Below, piece after piece: positions 42,489 to 52,330 of a stretch of DNA of 64,000 nt. The stretch spans positions 1 to 64,000 of the forward strand of contig NZ_QWLV01000005.1 in NCBI RefSeq assembly GCF_003515075.1. The letters run 5' to 3'. Every line of letters begins with the position of its first letter. Within the stretch, counting starts at the first letter, position 1. This stretch comes from Sphingomonas gilva. GTDB lineage: Bacteria; Pseudomonadota; Alphaproteobacteria; Sphingomonadales; Sphingomonadaceae. Made by a program: the position numbers and the translations under genes. Under the pieces are notes generated by a model. It made no database searches. It saw nothing but the letters and a program-made list of their open reading frames with translations, and had not been told where the DNA came from.

Positions 42489-43679
42489 ATGGATCGGCTT
42501 TGGACCAACGCCCGGCTCGCGACGATGGCCGGGGATGGGCTCGGCATCGTCGAGGACGGCGTGGTCGCCTGCCGCGACGGGCGCATCGCCTATGCCGGCG
42601 CGCGTGCCGAGAGGCCTGCCGATGCCGCGGAGATCGTCGACTGTGCCGGCCGCTGGATCACGCCGGGGCTGATCGACTGTCACACGCACCTGATCCATGC
42701 CGGCGACCGCGCCGGCGAATGGGCGATGCGGCTGGAGGGCGCGAGCTATGAGGAGATCGCCCGCGCCGGCGGCGGCATCCTCTCGACCATGCGCGCCACC
42801 CGCGCCGCCAGCGAGGCCGAACTGGTCGAGACCGCACTCTTCCGGCTCGACGCGCTGCTGGCCGAAGGCGTCACCACCATCGAGGTCAAGTCGGGCTACG
42901 GCCTGACCGTCGAGGACGAGCTCAAGATGCTGCGCGCCGCGCGGGGGCTGGGCGAGACGCGGGCGGTGCGCGTTTCGCCAACGCTGCTGGGTGCGCACGC
43001 GCTGCCGCCCGAATATGCCGGCCGGGCCGACGATTATGTCGATCTGGTCTGCGACGCGATGATTCCGGCGGCCGGCAATCTGGCCGACGCGGTCGACGCC
43101 TTCTGCGAAGGAATAGGCTTCTCGCCCGCGCAAATCGATCGCGTGCTGGCCGCCGCGAAGGCGACCGGTATGCCCGTAAAGCTCCACGCCGAGCAGCTGT
43201 CGGCGCTAGGCGGCGCCAGCCTAGCCGCCGGCCACGGCGCGCTGTCTGCCGATCATCTCGAATATGCCGGCGAAGCTGATGTACGCGCGATGTCCGCCGC
43301 GGGCACGGTGGCGGTGCTGCTGCCCGGCGCTTTCTATTTCATGCGTGAGACCAAGTTGCCGCCGGTCGAGCTGCTCCGCGCCCATCATGTGCCGATCGCG
43401 ATCGCCACCGACTGCAATCCCGGCACCTCGCCCACGACGTCGCTGCTGCTCATGCTCAACATGGCTGCGACGCTGTTCCGCCTGACCGTGTCCGAAGCGC
43501 TGCGCGGGGTGACCGTAAATGCGGCGCGGGCGCTCGGTCTTGCCGATGAGATCGGTACGCTGGAGCCCGGCAAGGCCTGCGACCTCGCGCTGTGGGATAT
43601 CGGCGACCCTGCCGAGTTGGTCTATCGGATCGGCTTCAATCCCTTGCACATGCGCGTGAAGGACGGACGATGCTGCTGA
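42489..43679 (+). CDS. hutI: Imidazolonepropionase HutI
   Basis: HutI opens imidazolone propionate to formiminoglutamate. The 396-residue metal-dependent amidohydrolase shows [38 protein letters not shown] and [11 protein letters not shown]. The ATG at 42489 with AAGGA upstream is chosen; earlier codons in frame run through the operator. The 3' end overlaps hutH by 10 bases. Confidence 0.95.
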   Translation: MDRLWTNARLATMAGDGLGIVEDGVVACRDGRIAYAGARAERPADAAEIVDCAGRWITPGLIDCHTHLIHAGDRAGEWAMRLEGASYEEIARAGGGILSTMRATRAASEAELVETALFRLDALLAEGVTTIEVKSGYGLTVEDELKMLRAARGLGETRAVRVSPTLLGAHALPPEYAGRADDYVDLVCDAMIPAAGNLADAVDAFCEGIGFSPAQIDRVLAAAKATGMPVKLHAEQLSALGGASLAAGHGALSADHLEYAGEADVRAMSAAGTVAVLLPGAFYFMRETKLPPVELLRAHHVPIAIATDCNPGTSPTTSLLLMLNMAATLFRLTVSEALRGVTVNAARALGLADEIGTLEPGKACDLALWDIGDPAELVYRIGFNPLHMRVKDGRCC

Positions 43680-45190
43680 GCCCGGGCGCGGTATCCTATG
43701 CCGATTGGCGCGCGATCCATGATGGTGCGGACGTTCGCCTTGATCCCGCCTGCCGCGCCGCCGTCGCCGAAAGCGCGGCGGCGGTCGAGCGCATTCTGGC
43801 CGCGGGCGAACCGGTCTATGGCATCAACACCGGCTTCGGGAAGCTCGCCAGCGTCCGTATCGAGGCGGGCGACCTCGCTACGCTCCAGCGCAACATCGTC
43901 CTCAGCCACGCCGCGGGCGTAGGCGAGCCGATGCCCGCGCCCGTCGTGCGGCTGATGATGGCCCTGAAGCTCGCCAGCCTCGCGCGCGGCGCATCGGGCG
44001 TAGCGCCCAGGACGGTCGAGCTGATCGAAGCGATGCTCGAACGCGACCTTCTGCCGGTCATCCCGGCGCAGGGATCGGTCGGCGCCTCGGGCGATCTCGC
44101 GCCGCTCGCGCATATGGCCGCGGCGATGATCGGCGTCGGCGAAATACTGGTCGACGGCAGGCGGGTGGAGGCGGGGAGGGCGCTCGTCGATGCCGGGCTC
44201 GCGCCTTTGGAACTTGGACCGAAGGAAGGGCTTGCCCTCCTCAACGGCACGCAATTCTCCTGCGCCCATGCGCTCGCCGGGCTGTTCGCGGCGGAGCGGC
44301 TGTACCGCGTTGGGCTGGTCACCGGCATCCTCTCGACCGAGGCGGCCAAGGGCTCCGACGCGCCGTTCGATCACCGCATCCACGCGTTGCGCGGCCATCG
44401 CGGCCAGATCGAAACCGCCAACGCGCTGCGGCGGATGATGGAAGGATCGGGCATCCGCGCCTCGCACCGCGTCGACGACCTGCGCGTGCAGGACCCCTAT
44501 TGCCTGCGCTGCCAGCCGCAGGTGATGGGCGCGGTGCTCGATCTGCTGCGCCAGGCGGCGGCGACCCTCGTCACCGAAGCCAACGGCGTATCGGACAATC
44601 CGCTGATCTTCGCCGACACCGATGAGGCGCTTTCGGGCGGCAACTTCCATGCCGAGCCGGTCGCCTTCGCCGCCGACATGATCGCGCTCGCGCTGTGCGA
44701 GATCGGCGGCATCGCGGAGCGGCGGATCGCGATGCTGGTCGATCCCGCGCTGTCCGGCCTGCCGGCGTTCCTCACGCCCAGGCCGGGCCTCAATTCGGGC
44801 TTCATGATCCCGCAGGTGACCGCCGCGGCCCTGGTTTCGGAGAACAAGCAGCGCGCCACGCCGGCAAGCGTCGATTCGATCCCGACCTCGGCCAATCAGG
44901 AGGATCATGTCTCGATGGCGGCGCATGGCAGCCGCCGACTGCTGGAGATGGCGGCGAATGTCGATGCGATCCTGGCCATCGAGCTGCTCGCGGGCGCGCA
45001 GGGCTGCGATTTCCATGCGCCGCTCACATCCAGCGCGCCGGTCGAAGCGGTGCGCGCACTGCTCCGCGCCGAGGTGCCGACGCTGACCGACGACCGCCAC
45101 ATGGCGCCCGACATCGAAGCGGCGATCGCGCTGGTCCGCTCGTCCGCGCTGCTCGACGCGACCGGGCCGCTGCCGGGACTGGAAAGTTGA
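43670..45190 (+). CDS. hutH: Histidine ammonia-lyase HutH
   Basis: HutH deaminates histidine to urocanate. The 506 residues carry the MIO-forming ASG in [26 protein letters not shown] near the start, and the later GVSDNPLIF and [10 protein letters not shown] motifs. It overlaps hutI by 10 bases and so is coupled to it. A strong palindromic repeat separates it from hutG. Confidence 0.96.
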   Translation: MLLSPGAVSYADWRAIHDGADVRLDPACRAAVAESAAAVERILAAGEPVYGINTGFGKLASVRIEAGDLATLQRNIVLSHAAGVGEPMPAPVVRLMMALKLASLARGASGVAPRTVELIEAMLERDLLPVIPAQGSVGASGDLAPLAHMAAAMIGVGEILVDGRRVEAGRALVDAGLAPLELGPKEGLALLNGTQFSCAHALAGLFAAERLYRVGLVTGILSTEAAKGSDAPFDHRIHALRGHRGQIETANALRRMMEGSGIRASHRVDDLRVQDPYCLRCQPQVMGAVLDLLRQAAATLVTEANGVSDNPLIFADTDEALSGGNFHAEPVAFAADMIALALCEIGGIAERRIAMLVDPALSGLPAFLTPRPGLNSGFMIPQVTAAALVSENKQRATPASVDSIPTSANQEDHVSMAAHGSRRLLEMAANVDAILAIELLAGAQGCDFHAPLTSSAPVEAVRALLRAEVPTLTDDRHMAPDIEAAIALVRSSALLDATGPLPGLES

Positions 45191-45206
45191 CGCTCACTCA
45201 CCATTC

Positions 45207-45307
45207 TCGTCACCCCGGACTTGTTCCGGGGTCCATGGGGAGGCTGGGCAATACGCAAGAGCCTCCTGCTCAGCGCCATGGACCCCGGAACAAGTCCGGG
45301 GTGACGA
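45207..45307. repeat. Palindromic repeat, family A, between hutH and hutG
   Basis: Perfect 32-bp inverted arms lie at 45207-45238 and 45276-45307; each contains the self-complementary CCCCGGACTTGTTCCGGGG or its inverse. The 37-base centre is unpaired. It lies inside the hut transcription unit, 17 bases after hutH and 25 before hutG, and could reduce or process the downstream message. Confidence 0.9.
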
Positions 45308-45332
45308 TCGGGGATGTGGGGGCGAGCGCGAT

Positions 45333-46121
45333 ATGAGCTGGCTCCATGTCGAACGGCGCGATACGCCGCTGATCCTCGCCTTCCCGCATGGCGGGACGGA
45401 TATACCCGCCGACCTGCTGCCCGCCTTCCGCTCGCGCTGGTGGGCGGTCCGCGACGCCGACTGGCACATCCGCGCGCTCTACGAAGGGCTGGCCGACGCC
45501 ACGCTGATCTGGACCGACATGTCGCGCAGCGTGATCGACTGCAACCGCGATCCTTCGGGCGCGTCGCTCTATCCCGGTCAGGCGACCACTGGCCTGTGCC
45601 CGGTCGAAACCTTCGACGGCGATCCCCTCTATCACAAGGGCGAGACGCCCGACGTCGAGACACGAAGGGCATGGTTCGATCCCTACCACGCCGCGCTCGA
45701 GACCGAGATCGCCCGCCTGCGCGCGCGTCACGACCGCGTCGTGCTCTACGACTGCCATTCGATCCGCAGCCATGTCTCGCGCCTGTTCGAGGGCGAGCTG
45801 CCCGAGCTGAACATCGGCACAGATGGCGGCGCGACCTGCGATCCGGCGCTCAGCGAGGCGGTGCTCGCCGAATGTGCCGGCCGCAGCCACGTCCTGAACG
45901 GCCGTTTCCGCGGCGGCTGGACCACGCGGCATTATGGCCGGCCGGGGCAAGGCGTCCACGCGATCCAGATGGAGATCGCGATGCGCGCCTATCTGCGCGA
46001 GCCGGCCGAAACGCCGACCGAAGCCAACTGGCCGCCCGCCTATGATCCCGATTTCGCCGCGCCGCTGCGCGCCCAGCTCGCGCGCGTGCTCGACGCCGCG
46101 CGCGCCTTCGCCGAAAGCTGA
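45333..46121 (+). CDS. hutG: N-formylglutamate deformylase HutG
   Basis: HutG hydrolyses N-formylglutamate to glutamate and formate, completing the HutF route. The 262-residue zinc-peptidase-like protein has FPHGGTDIP, the RDADWHIRALYEG segment, DCNRDPSG, YDCHSIRSH and a GRFRGGWTTRHYG region. It is the formylglutamate amidohydrolase (FGase) type, not the arginase-like HutG. The ATG is 3 bases from hutU's upstream neighbour arrangement: its stop lies 3 bases before the hutU start. Confidence 0.94.
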   Translation: MSWLHVERRDTPLILAFPHGGTDIPADLLPAFRSRWWAVRDADWHIRALYEGLADATLIWTDMSRSVIDCNRDPSGASLYPGQATTGLCPVETFDGDPLYHKGETPDVETRRAWFDPYHAALETEIARLRARHDRVVLYDCHSIRSHVSRLFEGELPELNIGTDGGATCDPALSEAVLAECAGRSHVLNGRFRGGWTTRHYGRPGQGVHAIQMEIAMRAYLREPAETPTEANWPPAYDPDFAAPLRAQLARVLDAARAFAES

Positions 46122-46124
46122 CCG

Positions 46125-47783
46125 ATGAACCGTCTCGACAACAGCCGTCACATCCAGGCGCCGACCGGCCCCGATCTCAGCGCGAAGAGCTGGCTCGCCG
46201 AGGCGCCCTTGCGCATGCTGATGAACAATCTCGACCCGCGCGTGGCGGAGAATCCGCAGGAACTGGTCGTCTATGGCGGCATCGGCCGGGCGGCGCGCGA
46301 CTGGGAGAGCTTCGATCGTATCGTCGGCGTGCTCCAGAGGCTCGAGGATGACCAGACCCTGCTTGTCCAGTCGGGCAAGCCGGTCGGCGTGTTCCGCACC
46401 CATCGCGATGCGCCGCGCGTGCTGATCGCCAACTCCAACCTCGTCCCCAAATGGGCGACCTGGGAGCATTTCCATGCGCTCGATCGCGCCGGGCTGATGA
46501 TGTACGGCCAGATGACCGCGGGCAGCTGGATCTACATCGGCAGCCAGGGGATCGTGCAGGGCACCTACGAGACCTTCGTCGAGGCGGGGCGCCAGCATCA
46601 CGGCGGCGACTGGGCGGGCAAATGGATCCTCACCGCGGGCCTCGGCGGCATGGGCGGCGCCCAGCCGCTCGCGGCGACGATGGCGGGCGCGTCGTGCCTC
46701 GCGGTGGAATGCCAGCCGAGCCGGATCGAGATGCGGCTCAGGACTGGCTATCTCGACCGCATGACCGACCGCCTGGACGAGGCGCTGGAGATCGTCACCA
46801 CCGCGACTTCGCCCGTCTCGGTCGGGCTGCTCGGCAATGCGGCGGACATTTGTCCAGAGCTGGTCCGCCGCGGCGTGCGTCCCGATCTCGTGACCGATCA
46901 GACCTCCGCGCACGACCCGGTCAACGGCTATCTGCCGCAGGGCTGGACGCTCGATCGCTGGATGGCCGCGCGCGAGGGCGATCCCGCCTCGGTCGAGCGG
47001 GCGGCCAAGGCTTCGATGGCGACGCATGTCCGGGCGATGCTCGATTTCTGGCAGGCCGGGGTGCCGGTGGTCGACTACGGCAACAATATCCGCCAGGTCG
47101 CGCTCGACGAGGGCGTGGCGGACGCCTTCGCCTTTCCCGGCTTCGTCCCCGCCTATATCCGCCCGCTCTTCTGCCGCGGCGTCGGGCCGTTCCGCTGGGC
47201 GGCGCTGTCGGGCGATCCTGAGGACATCTACAGGACCGACGCGAAGGTGAAGGAACTGCTGCCCGACGATGCGCACCTCCATCGCTGGCTGGACATGGCG
47301 CGCGAGCGGATCCGGTTCCAGGGCCTGCCCGCGCGCATCTGCTGGGTGGGGCTGGGCGACCGTCACCGCCTCGGCCTCGCCTTTAACGAGATGGTCGCAT
47401 CGGGCGAGCTGAAGGCGCCGGTGGTCATCGGCCGCGATCATCTCGATTCGGGCTCGGTCGCCAGCCCCAATCGCGAGACCGAGGCGATGATCGACGGATC
47501 GGACGCGGTTTCGGACTGGCCGCTGCTCAACGCCCTGCTCAACACCGCGAGCGGCGCGACCTGGGTGTCGCTGCATCACGGCGGCGGCGTCGGCATGGGC
47601 TATTCGCAGCATGCGGGCATGGTCATCGTCGCCGACGGCACGCCGGAGGCGGCCGCCCGCCTCGAACGCGTGCTGTGGAACGATCCCGCCACCGGCGTGA
47701 TGCGCCATGCCGACGCGGGCTATGCCGAAGCCGCCCAATGCGCCCGCGCGTGCGGCCTCGATCTGCCGAGCCTGGCTGGATAA
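46125..47783 (+). CDS. hutU: Urocanate hydratase HutU
   Basis: HutU hydrates urocanate to imidazolone propionate using tightly bound NAD+. The 552 residues include the start [19 protein letters not shown], the NAD-binding [20 protein letters not shown] and a C-terminal [17 protein letters not shown]. Length is normal. It completes a full set HutH-HutU-HutI-HutF-HutG; no histidine permease is visible. Confidence 0.96.
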   Translation: MNRLDNSRHIQAPTGPDLSAKSWLAEAPLRMLMNNLDPRVAENPQELVVYGGIGRAARDWESFDRIVGVLQRLEDDQTLLVQSGKPVGVFRTHRDAPRVLIANSNLVPKWATWEHFHALDRAGLMMYGQMTAGSWIYIGSQGIVQGTYETFVEAGRQHHGGDWAGKWILTAGLGGMGGAQPLAATMAGASCLAVECQPSRIEMRLRTGYLDRMTDRLDEALEIVTTATSPVSVGLLGNAADICPELVRRGVRPDLVTDQTSAHDPVNGYLPQGWTLDRWMAAREGDPASVERAAKASMATHVRAMLDFWQAGVPVVDYGNNIRQVALDEGVADAFAFPGFVPAYIRPLFCRGVGPFRWAALSGDPEDIYRTDAKVKELLPDDAHLHRWLDMARERIRFQGLPARICWVGLGDRHRLGLAFNEMVASGELKAPVVIGRDHLDSGSVASPNRETEAMIDGSDAVSDWPLLNALLNTASGATWVSLHHGGGVGMGYSQHAGMVIVADGTPEAAARLERVLWNDPATGVMRHADAGYAEAAQCARACGLDLPSLAG

Positions 47784-47852
47784 GCCGCTGGAACCAGCGT
47801 CCCGCGCCGCTAAGGTGGCGTGCAAGCGGTGATGGTCGAAAGAAGGACGCAG

Positions 47853-48863
47853 GTGGCGGAATACGCAGCGATAGCCGAGCGCGGACGCATCGATCCCGCC
47901 GATTTCGAACGCGACATCGCCGGCATCGCGCAACCGGTCGTGCTGCGCGGGCAGGTCGGCGACTGGCCCGCGGTTCGCGCGGCGGGGCGGGGCGATGCGG
48001 AACTTGCGGCCTATCTGTCGCGGTTCGACACCGGGCGTCCGGCCGAGGTGATGATCGGCCCGCCCGCCATCCGTGGCCGCTTCTTCTACCGCGAGGCCAT
48101 GGACGGGTTCAACTTCCGGCGAGAGCCTGTCACCCTGTCCCGACTGGTCGAAGAGCTGCTGCGACTCGCGCCGCTGCCCGATCCGCCGTCGCTCTATGCC
48201 GGCGCGGCGATGGCCGACGACCATCTGCCGGGATGGGCTGCGGAGAATGCGATCGGGCTGCCGCTCGGCGAGGTGCAGGCGCGTGTCTGGGTGGGCAATG
48301 CGACGCATGTCTCGACGCATTACGACGTGTCCTCGAACCTCGCCTGCGTGGTCGCGGGCAGGCGCGCCTTCACCCTGTTCCCGCCCGAGCAGCTGGTGAA
48401 CCTCTATGTCGGCCCGCTCGACCGGACGGTCGCGGGACAGCCCCTCAGCATGGTCGATATCGAGGCGCCCGACCTCGACCGCTATCCAAGGTTCGCCGAG
48501 GCGATGGCGCACGGCGTCACCGCAGAGCTGGCGCCGGGGGATGCGATCGTCATCCCGTCGCTCTGGTGGCACAATGTCCGCGCGACCACGCCGTTCAACG
48601 TGCTGGTCAATTACTGGAGCGTCGCCGATCCGACCGAATCGCCGTTCATGGCCTTCGCCCACGCGCTGCTCAGCATCCGCGATCTGCCCCTGGCGGAGCG
48701 AAAGGCGTGGCGGGCGTGGTTCGAGCACTATGTCTTCGCGGAGGACGCCGGCGACGCCGCGTCTCACCTGCCCGAACATGCCCGCGGCGTGCTGGCGGCG
48801 CCGGGCCCGGCCCGCAATCAGCAGATCAAGCAGTATCTGATCAGCGGGCTGACGCGGCGCTGA
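47853..48863 (+). CDS. JmjC/cupin-like domain protein (Cupin_8)
   Basis: This protein of about 336 residues has a double-stranded beta-helix resembling FIH/JmjC Fe(II)- and 2-oxoglutarate-dependent oxygenases. The metal triad is visible as HxD in THYDVSSNL and a distal His in IPSLWWHNVRA. Such sphingomonad proteins often sit by nutrient-uptake or catabolic clusters. The GTG at 47853 is preferred because GAAGGACGCAG precedes it; ATG at 47832 would add seven residues. It lies 69 bases after hutU on the same strand, so it may be co-expressed; its substrate is unknown. Confidence 0.82.
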   Translation: MAEYAAIAERGRIDPADFERDIAGIAQPVVLRGQVGDWPAVRAAGRGDAELAAYLSRFDTGRPAEVMIGPPAIRGRFFYREAMDGFNFRREPVTLSRLVEELLRLAPLPDPPSLYAGAAMADDHLPGWAAENAIGLPLGEVQARVWVGNATHVSTHYDVSSNLACVVAGRRAFTLFPPEQLVNLYVGPLDRTVAGQPLSMVDIEAPDLDRYPRFAEAMAHGVTAELAPGDAIVIPSLWWHNVRATTPFNVLVNYWSVADPTESPFMAFAHALLSIRDLPLAERKAWRAWFEHYVFAEDAGDAASHLPEHARGVLAAPGPARNQQIKQYLISGLTRR

Positions 48864-48872
48864 TCGCGCCGG

Positions 48873-48933
48873 TCAGGGGCGGGGCGCCTGATAGACCCGC
48901 ACATGGTCGATCTCGAACCCGATCGTGGATAGG
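48873..48933 (-). pseudogene. C-terminal scrap of a GH16-like gene
   Basis: The minus strand encodes IGFEIDHVRVYQAPRP and a stop, which resembles the ending of glycoside hydrolase family 16 proteins (DYVRVYQ). Upstream the frame runs straight into a half-copy of palindromic repeat family B (48931-48955) and then non-homologous sequence. It looks like what is left after a deletion ending in a repeat. The match is by eye on a short segment. Confidence 0.4.
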
Positions 48934-48955
48934 CCCTGCTTCCGCGGGGGCGACG
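48931..48955. repeat. Half-copy of palindromic repeat family B
   Basis: AGGCCCTGCTTCCGCGGGGG followed by CGACG resembles one arm of the family-B palindromes at 34154-34244 and 55950-56049. The partner arm is missing. Confidence 0.5.
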
Positions 48956-48973
48956 AACTGGATCGGGTTGCGA

Positions 48974-49753
48974 TTAAACTAGTGCCGCCAGCACCTTTTC
49001 GCGCAGCCACAGCTGGTCCTCGGCGCTGGCGAAGCTGTGCGAGGCGCTCGGCAGCCGCTCGATCCTGGCACGGTCGCGAACCGCGTCGAACGCCTTGCCG
49101 CGCCATGCGTCGGCAAAGGCGATCGCGGTGTTGTCGCGCTCGGCCAGCAGCAGCGTGATCGGGCCACCGAACCCGCGCAGCCCACCGGCGATCCTTTGGG
49201 CGAGACCGCCGGCGTCCTTGCCCGGCAGCATCCGCCCGAGGCCGCGCGCCAGCTTGCCCAGGTCGACCCCGCCGGTCAGCAGCCGCCGCCATTCGGCCGG
49301 ATCGCGCAGCCGCTGGGCGTAGCGCGCGCGGATCGCCGCGGGAGCGGGCAGATCGTCCATCGCCTCGATCACCCAGGGGTTGGCGAGGATCAACCCGTCG
49401 AGCGCGCGGCCATCCAGCGCCAGCAGGCTCGCCGCGTCGCAATTGCCGAAGCCGATGACCCGGTCGACGCCATGCTCGCGAAAGGCTGCCAGCGCCGCCC
49501 CAAGATCGGGGCCGGCGCCCTCGAACCCGCCATTGTCTCCCTCGCTGTCGCCGATCCCGCGCCGGTCGTAACGCAGCACCGGATAGCCGGCGGCGGCGAT
49601 CTGCGCGGCGAGCCACGCCATGCCGCGATGCGCGCCGATGCGGATTTCGTTGCCGCCCGAGACGATCAGCAGTCCGGTGCGGCCCGACGCTTCGTCGAGC
49701 GTGCCGAACAGCGTCGCGCCCTCGCAAGGAAAGGTGATCACCCGCCGAGGCAT
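48974..49753 (-). CDS. Exosortase A system-associated hydrolase 1
   Basis: This 259-residue alpha/beta-hydrolase-like protein matches the exosortase-A-linked hydrolase 1 type. It shows LIVSGGNEIRIGAHRGM, RYDRRGIGDSEG, and a nucleophile elbow GFGNCDAASLL in which Cys replaces the usual Ser. Candidate acid and His are in LLAERDNTA and PSASHSFAS. The ATG at 49753 overlaps the end of the next gene upstream by 16 bases. The substrate is unknown; location ties it to the XrtA system. Confidence 0.85.
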   Translation of the reverse strand: MPRRVITFPCEGATLFGTLDEASGRTGLLIVSGGNEIRIGAHRGMAWLAAQIAAAGYPVLRYDRRGIGDSEGDNGGFEGAGPDLGAALAAFREHGVDRVIGFGNCDAASLLALDGRALDGLILANPWVIEAMDDLPAPAAIRARYAQRLRDPAEWRRLLTGGVDLGKLARGLGRMLPGKDAGGLAQRIAGGLRGFGGPITLLLAERDNTAIAFADAWRGKAFDAVRDRARIERLPSASHSFASAEDQLWLREKVLAALV

Positions 49754-50445
49754 GTTCGCATCCAATCGGCGATATCGTCGGCAACCAGCTGCGCCAGCTC
49801 AAGATCATTGCCCGGTTCGGCGCGACGCCAAAGCGGCGCGGCCGCCAGCCGATGATCCGCGGGCTGCGCATCGCCGTCGAGCCGCACGGTGCGGAGCGGA
49901 TGGGCGGGAAGGGGCGCCGCTTCCTCCAGATCGCCGAACAGCGCGGGCGTGAACCAGTGGCCCGACAGCTCGATCCCATCGTTCCGCGCGATTTCGGTCA
50001 GCGTGGCGGAACTCGCCTCACGCCCGTCCTCACGCAGCCCGGCGATCCGCGTGCGGACAAGCTCGCGCAGCAGCCGCGACCCGTCCTGCGGCGTGAGGCG
50101 CCAATGGCCGACGGCGCCCTGACCGCCGTCGAACAGCGCGCCCGCACGCACGCTCGCTATCAGGCGAACGGGTCCCGCGGCCTCGTTCGCCGCGGCAAAG
50201 GCGTCACGCCAGTCCGCAAGCCGCGTCGCGGCGATGTCGGTCAGGCTCTCTCCGGTTCCCGGCAAATCCGGGATGACCGCGGCAAGTCCCTGGCGAGCCA
50301 GCCCTCTCGCCACCGTCGCCATCAGCGCGCGCAGGCGGTTGGCCTCCTCGAACGGCGGCGGCGCGATCACCACGACCGGCGCATCGGCGAGACCGAAGCG
50401 CATCATCGCCTCGCGTCCGCCGCGCCAGTCATAGTGCGACGTCAC
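49738..50445 (-). CDS. Exosortase A system-associated hydrolase 2-like protein
   Basis: This 235-residue protein looks like an alpha/beta-hydrolase (VVIAPPPFEEANRLRALM, then PDLPGTGES). At the expected nucleophile elbow it reads IASVRAGAL, with Arg where Ser or Cys would be. It resembles the second hydrolase-like protein of XrtA loci and may be non-catalytic. The GTG start overlaps the ACP stop (GTGA) and its end overlaps hydrolase 1, so ACP, this gene and hydrolase 1 form one unit. Confidence 0.75.
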   Translation of the reverse strand: MTSHYDWRGGREAMMRFGLADAPVVVIAPPPFEEANRLRALMATVARGLARQGLAAVIPDLPGTGESLTDIAATRLADWRDAFAAANEAAGPVRLIASVRAGALFDGGQGAVGHWRLTPQDGSRLLRELVRTRIAGLREDGREASSATLTEIARNDGIELSGHWFTPALFGDLEEAAPLPAHPLRTVRLDGDAQPADHRLAAAPLWRRAEPGNDLELAQLVADDIADWMRTCLGG

Positions 50446-50714
50446 CCCAACGCCTTCGCCATCGCGAAGCGGGAGAGTGCGCCGAACGTCTCGAGCATCT
50501 CGCCATCGACCTCGTCGTCCTCGATGATGATGCCCAGCCGGTCCTCGAGCTCGGTCAGCACGCCCGCGACCGCCATCGAATCGAGCTCGGGAAGCGCGCC
50601 GAACAGCGGTGTCGTCGCCGCGAACGCGTCGACGCGCTCCTGCGAAATTCCCAGCACGTCGCGCAGCACGCTGCGCACCGCGTCTTCAACCTCTTCGCTT
50701 CCTTCGGGCAGCAA
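50442..50714 (-). CDS. Acyl carrier protein of the XrtA locus
   Basis: This 90-residue acyl-carrier domain has the phosphopantetheine Ser in ELDSMAV, an acidic helix after it and the four-helix pattern. It probably receives an acyl or aminoacyl group from the AMP-forming ligase encoded divergently 128 bases away. The start is a TTG at 50714 with AAGGGGA about 9 bases upstream; no ATG is available. It heads the minus arm of the locus. Confidence 0.85.
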   Translation of the reverse strand: MLPEGSEEVEDAVRSVLRDVLGISQERVDAFAATTPLFGALPELDSMAVAGVLTELEDRLGIIIEDDEVDGEMLETFGALSRFAMAKALG

Positions 50715-50842
50715 AACCGATCCCCTTGGCCGATGCCGGTCCGCCGCCGATAGAGAATGGGCGCGCGCGTCACAAGGCCCGGCCGGTTAACCGGGTCTTG
50801 GGCAATTCGCTGGCAAGGGGCGCTTTCCTGCCTCTAGAAGCG

Positions 50843-52330
50843 ATGCCGATGACGCCACTCGATCCCACGCCCCGGCCGCTCGATCATATCGCCCTGCTCG
50901 GCGCGCGGCGCGGCGCGGCGCTGATCGACAAGGCCGGCGCGCTCGACCATGCCGGGCTGGAGCGTGAGACCGGCCGGCTCGCCGCATGGCTGGCGGGGCA
51001 GGGGCTGGCGAAGGGCGCGCGCGTCGCGACCTGGCTGCCCAAGACGCGCACCGCCTGCCTCATGCCGATCGCCGCGGCGCGCGCGGGACTGGTGCATGTC
51101 CCGGTCAATCCCGCCCTCAAGCGTGCGCAGGTGGCGCACATCCTGGCCGATAGCGGCGCGGAACTGCTGGTGACGGCGCAGGCGCGCGCCGCGACGCTGG
51201 AGGATGGCGACCTCGCATCGGCGCGGCCGGCGTTCGAGGATGCGATCGATCCGCCGGAGACCGGCTTGCCGCCATCGTCCGCCGACACCGACGATCTGGT
51301 CGCGATCCTCTACACTTCGGGCTCCACCGGTCAGCCCAAGGGCGTGATGCTCAGCCACGCCAATCTGTGGCTCGGGGCGATCAGCGTCGCGCATTATCTG
51401 AAGCTCGCCGCCGACGACCGCGTGCTCGGCGTCATGCCATTGAGCTTCGATTACGGGCAGAACCAGCTCTTCTCCACCTGGGCGGCGGGGGCGGCGTACA
51501 TCCCGCTCGACTATCTCACGCCGCGCGACGTCGCCAAGGCGATCGTGCGGCATGACATCACGACGCTCGCCGGCGTCCCGCCGCTCTGGATGCAGCTGGC
51601 CGATACCGAATGGCCGCCGCACCGCCTGCGCCGTATCACCAACACCGGCGGCGCCTTGACGCCCGGTCTGGTGCGCAAGCTGCGCGCGCTGATGCCCGAT
51701 ACGGACATCTACGCGATGTACGGCCTCACCGAGGCGTTCCGCTCGACCTATCTCGATCCCGCGCTGATCGATGCGCACCCCGATTCGATCGGCGGGGCGA
51801 TCCCCTTCGCCGAGGTCATGGTCGTCGGGCCCGACGGGGCCGAGGCGGAGCAGGGCGAGCTCGTCCATGCCGGCCCGCTGGTCGCGCAGGGCTATTGGCG
51901 CGATCCCGAGCGCACCGCCAAGCGCTTCCGCCCCGCGCCGGTCTGGTCGAAAAGCGGCGGGATGGCGGCGTGGTCGGGGGATACGGTGCGGCGCGGGCCC
52001 GACGGCTGGCTGCGCTTCGTCGGCCGCGACGACGAGATGATAAAGTCAGCCGGCAATCGCATGAGTCCCAACGAAATAGAGGAAGCGGTCATGGCCGGTG
52101 GAGAAGCCCGCGAAGCCGCCGCCTTCGGCATCCCCGACGAGCGGCTGGGCCAGGCGGTGGTCGTCGCGCTGGCCGGCGATCCCGCGCGCGAGGACAATCT
52201 GCGCGCCCGGCTGCGCCGCGATCTGCCCGCCTTCATGCAGCCGCAGCGCTACGTCTGGCGCGAAAGCCTGCCGCGCAACGCCAACGGCAAGCTCGACCGC
52301 ACGGCCATCAAGGCGGAGATCGCACCATGA
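50843..52330 (+). CDS. AMP-forming acyl ligase, exosortase A system-associated
   Basis: This 495-residue ANL-superfamily enzyme activates a carboxylate as an adenylate and transfers it to CoA or to a carrier protein. It has the P-loop LYTSGSTGQPKG, YAMYGLTEAFRS, the DTVRRGPDGWLRFVGRDDEM hinge and the C-terminal catalytic Lys in NANGKLDR. The divergent ACP is the natural acceptor. The start at 50843 (alternative 50849) has only a weak AGAAG site. Its stop overlaps the decarboxylase start as ATGA. Confidence 0.9.
   Translation: MPMTPLDPTPRPLDHIALLGARRGAALIDKAGALDHAGLERETGRLAAWLAGQGLAKGARVATWLPKTRTACLMPIAAARAGLVHVPVNPALKRAQVAHILADSGAELLVTAQARAATLEDGDLASARPAFEDAIDPPETGLPPSSADTDDLVAILYTSGSTGQPKGVMLSHANLWLGAISVAHYLKLAADDRVLGVMPLSFDYGQNQLFSTWAAGAAYIPLDYLTPRDVAKAIVRHDITTLAGVPPLWMQLADTEWPPHRLRRITNTGGALTPGLVRKLRALMPDTDIYAMYGLTEAFRSTYLDPALIDAHPDSIGGAIPFAEVMVVGPDGAEAEQGELVHAGPLVAQGYWRDPERTAKRFRPAPVWSKSGGMAAWSGDTVRRGPDGWLRFVGRDDEMIKSAGNRMSPNEIEEAVMAGGEAREAAAFGIPDERLGQAVVVALAGDPAREDNLRARLRRDLPAFMQPQRYVWRESLPRNANGKLDRTAIKAEIAP

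Noticed and set aside
45270..48779. Minus-strand frame of over 1100 codons opposite hutG, hutU and the cupin gene
   Set aside because: It is an antisense shadow of three well-supported genes with Arg/Asp/Ala-rich composition typical of such shadows.
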